NCBI GenBank assembly: GCA_903932705.1
Contig: CAIZHC010000260.1
Location: 1 to 5,460 of the forward strand
DNA length: 5,460 bases
Reading direction: 5' to 3'
Source: an uncultured Actinomycetes bacterium
GTDB taxonomy: Bacteria > Actinomycetota > Actinomycetes > Nanopelagicales > Nanopelagicaceae
Part shown: piece by piece, positions 5,300 to 5,460 of the stretch
Layout: each line of letters begins with the position of its first letter
Numbering within the stretch: position 1 is the first letter of the stretch
Translations under genes and position numbers: made by a program
Notes under the pieces: model-generated
What the model saw: the letters and a program-made list of their open reading frames with translations, nothing else
Databases searched by the model: none
Told to the model about the DNA's origin: nothing

Positions 5300-5460
5300 A
5301 GTCTTGGTAGTTGATGACAATGAAGATATTCGCAATTTAATCTCGATTATTCTTACGGGAGAGAGTTATGAAGTTCTTGCTGTCGAATCTGGGACTAAAG
5401 CGTTAGAAATATATTCTGAGTTTAAACCTGATCTCATCTTGCTCGACATCATGATGCCTG
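5259..5460 (+). CDS. Response regulator, receiver domain (N-terminal part, runs off the right edge)
   Basis: The 67 residues present are the first half of a CheY-like receiver domain, which takes a phosphate from a sensor histidine kinase. Seen in order: a 13-residue polar leader, beta-strand 1 with the acidic pair Asp19-Asp20 in RVLVVDDNEDIRNL, helix 1, beta-strand 2 (YEVLAVESG), helix 2 with the ALE...KPDLI pattern, and beta-strand 3 with the phospho-acceptor Asp63 in LLLDIMMP. The output domain is outside the window, so whether it binds DNA, makes cyclic di-GMP or stands alone is unknown. The ATG at 5259 is chosen because it opens the frame right after a -10 box. An ATG at 5248 is in another frame and soon hits a stop. 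It is divergent from the secreted-protein unit, with 67 bp between. Confidence 0.93.
   Translation, partial: MSSDNKGALPSAKRVLVVDDNEDIRNLISIILTGESYEVLAVESGTKALEIYSEFKPDLILLDIMMP

Overview
The window most likely comes from a streamlined, moderate-GC actinobacterium, possibly a freshwater acI/Nanopelagicales-type lineage. This is an inference. It rests on the short-Q-loop CydA, the dimethylformamidase-like surface protein, a probable leaderless promoter, tight gene packing and a base composition near 45-48% GC by eye. No rRNA or marker gene is present to confirm it.

Layout: everything except the last gene is read leftwards (minus strand). In transcription order the minus-strand genes are: a SipW/ER-type signal peptidase I (5191-4487); a TasA/camelysin-like secreted protein whose start overlaps the peptidase stop by 8 nt (4494-3820); a second, smaller secreted protein (3778-3239); a membrane-anchored protein with an N,N-dimethylformamidase beta-subunit-like domain (3211-1544); then, after a 120-bp gap, the cytochrome bd oxidase genes cydA (1423-38) and the first 8 codons of cydB (26-1, running off the left edge). 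On the plus strand, divergent from the signal peptidase, a response-regulator gene starts at 5259 and runs off the right edge. No gene-free stretch exceeds about 120 bp.

How the parts fit: the first four minus-strand genes look like one transcription unit for an exported cell-surface structure. A dedicated SipW-type peptidase would process the TasA-like protein and probably its small partner. The two secreted proteins share an ungapped register after the predicted cleavage site, an NGG[T/S]L motif and a closely spaced cysteine pair. The dimethylformamidase-like protein would sit outside the membrane beside them. The combination of a two-subunit SipW/TasA-like module with this enzyme-like ectoprotein is the most unusual content here; its function is not known from sequence. 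The cydAB genes are ordinary high-affinity oxygen respiration and are probably a separate unit.
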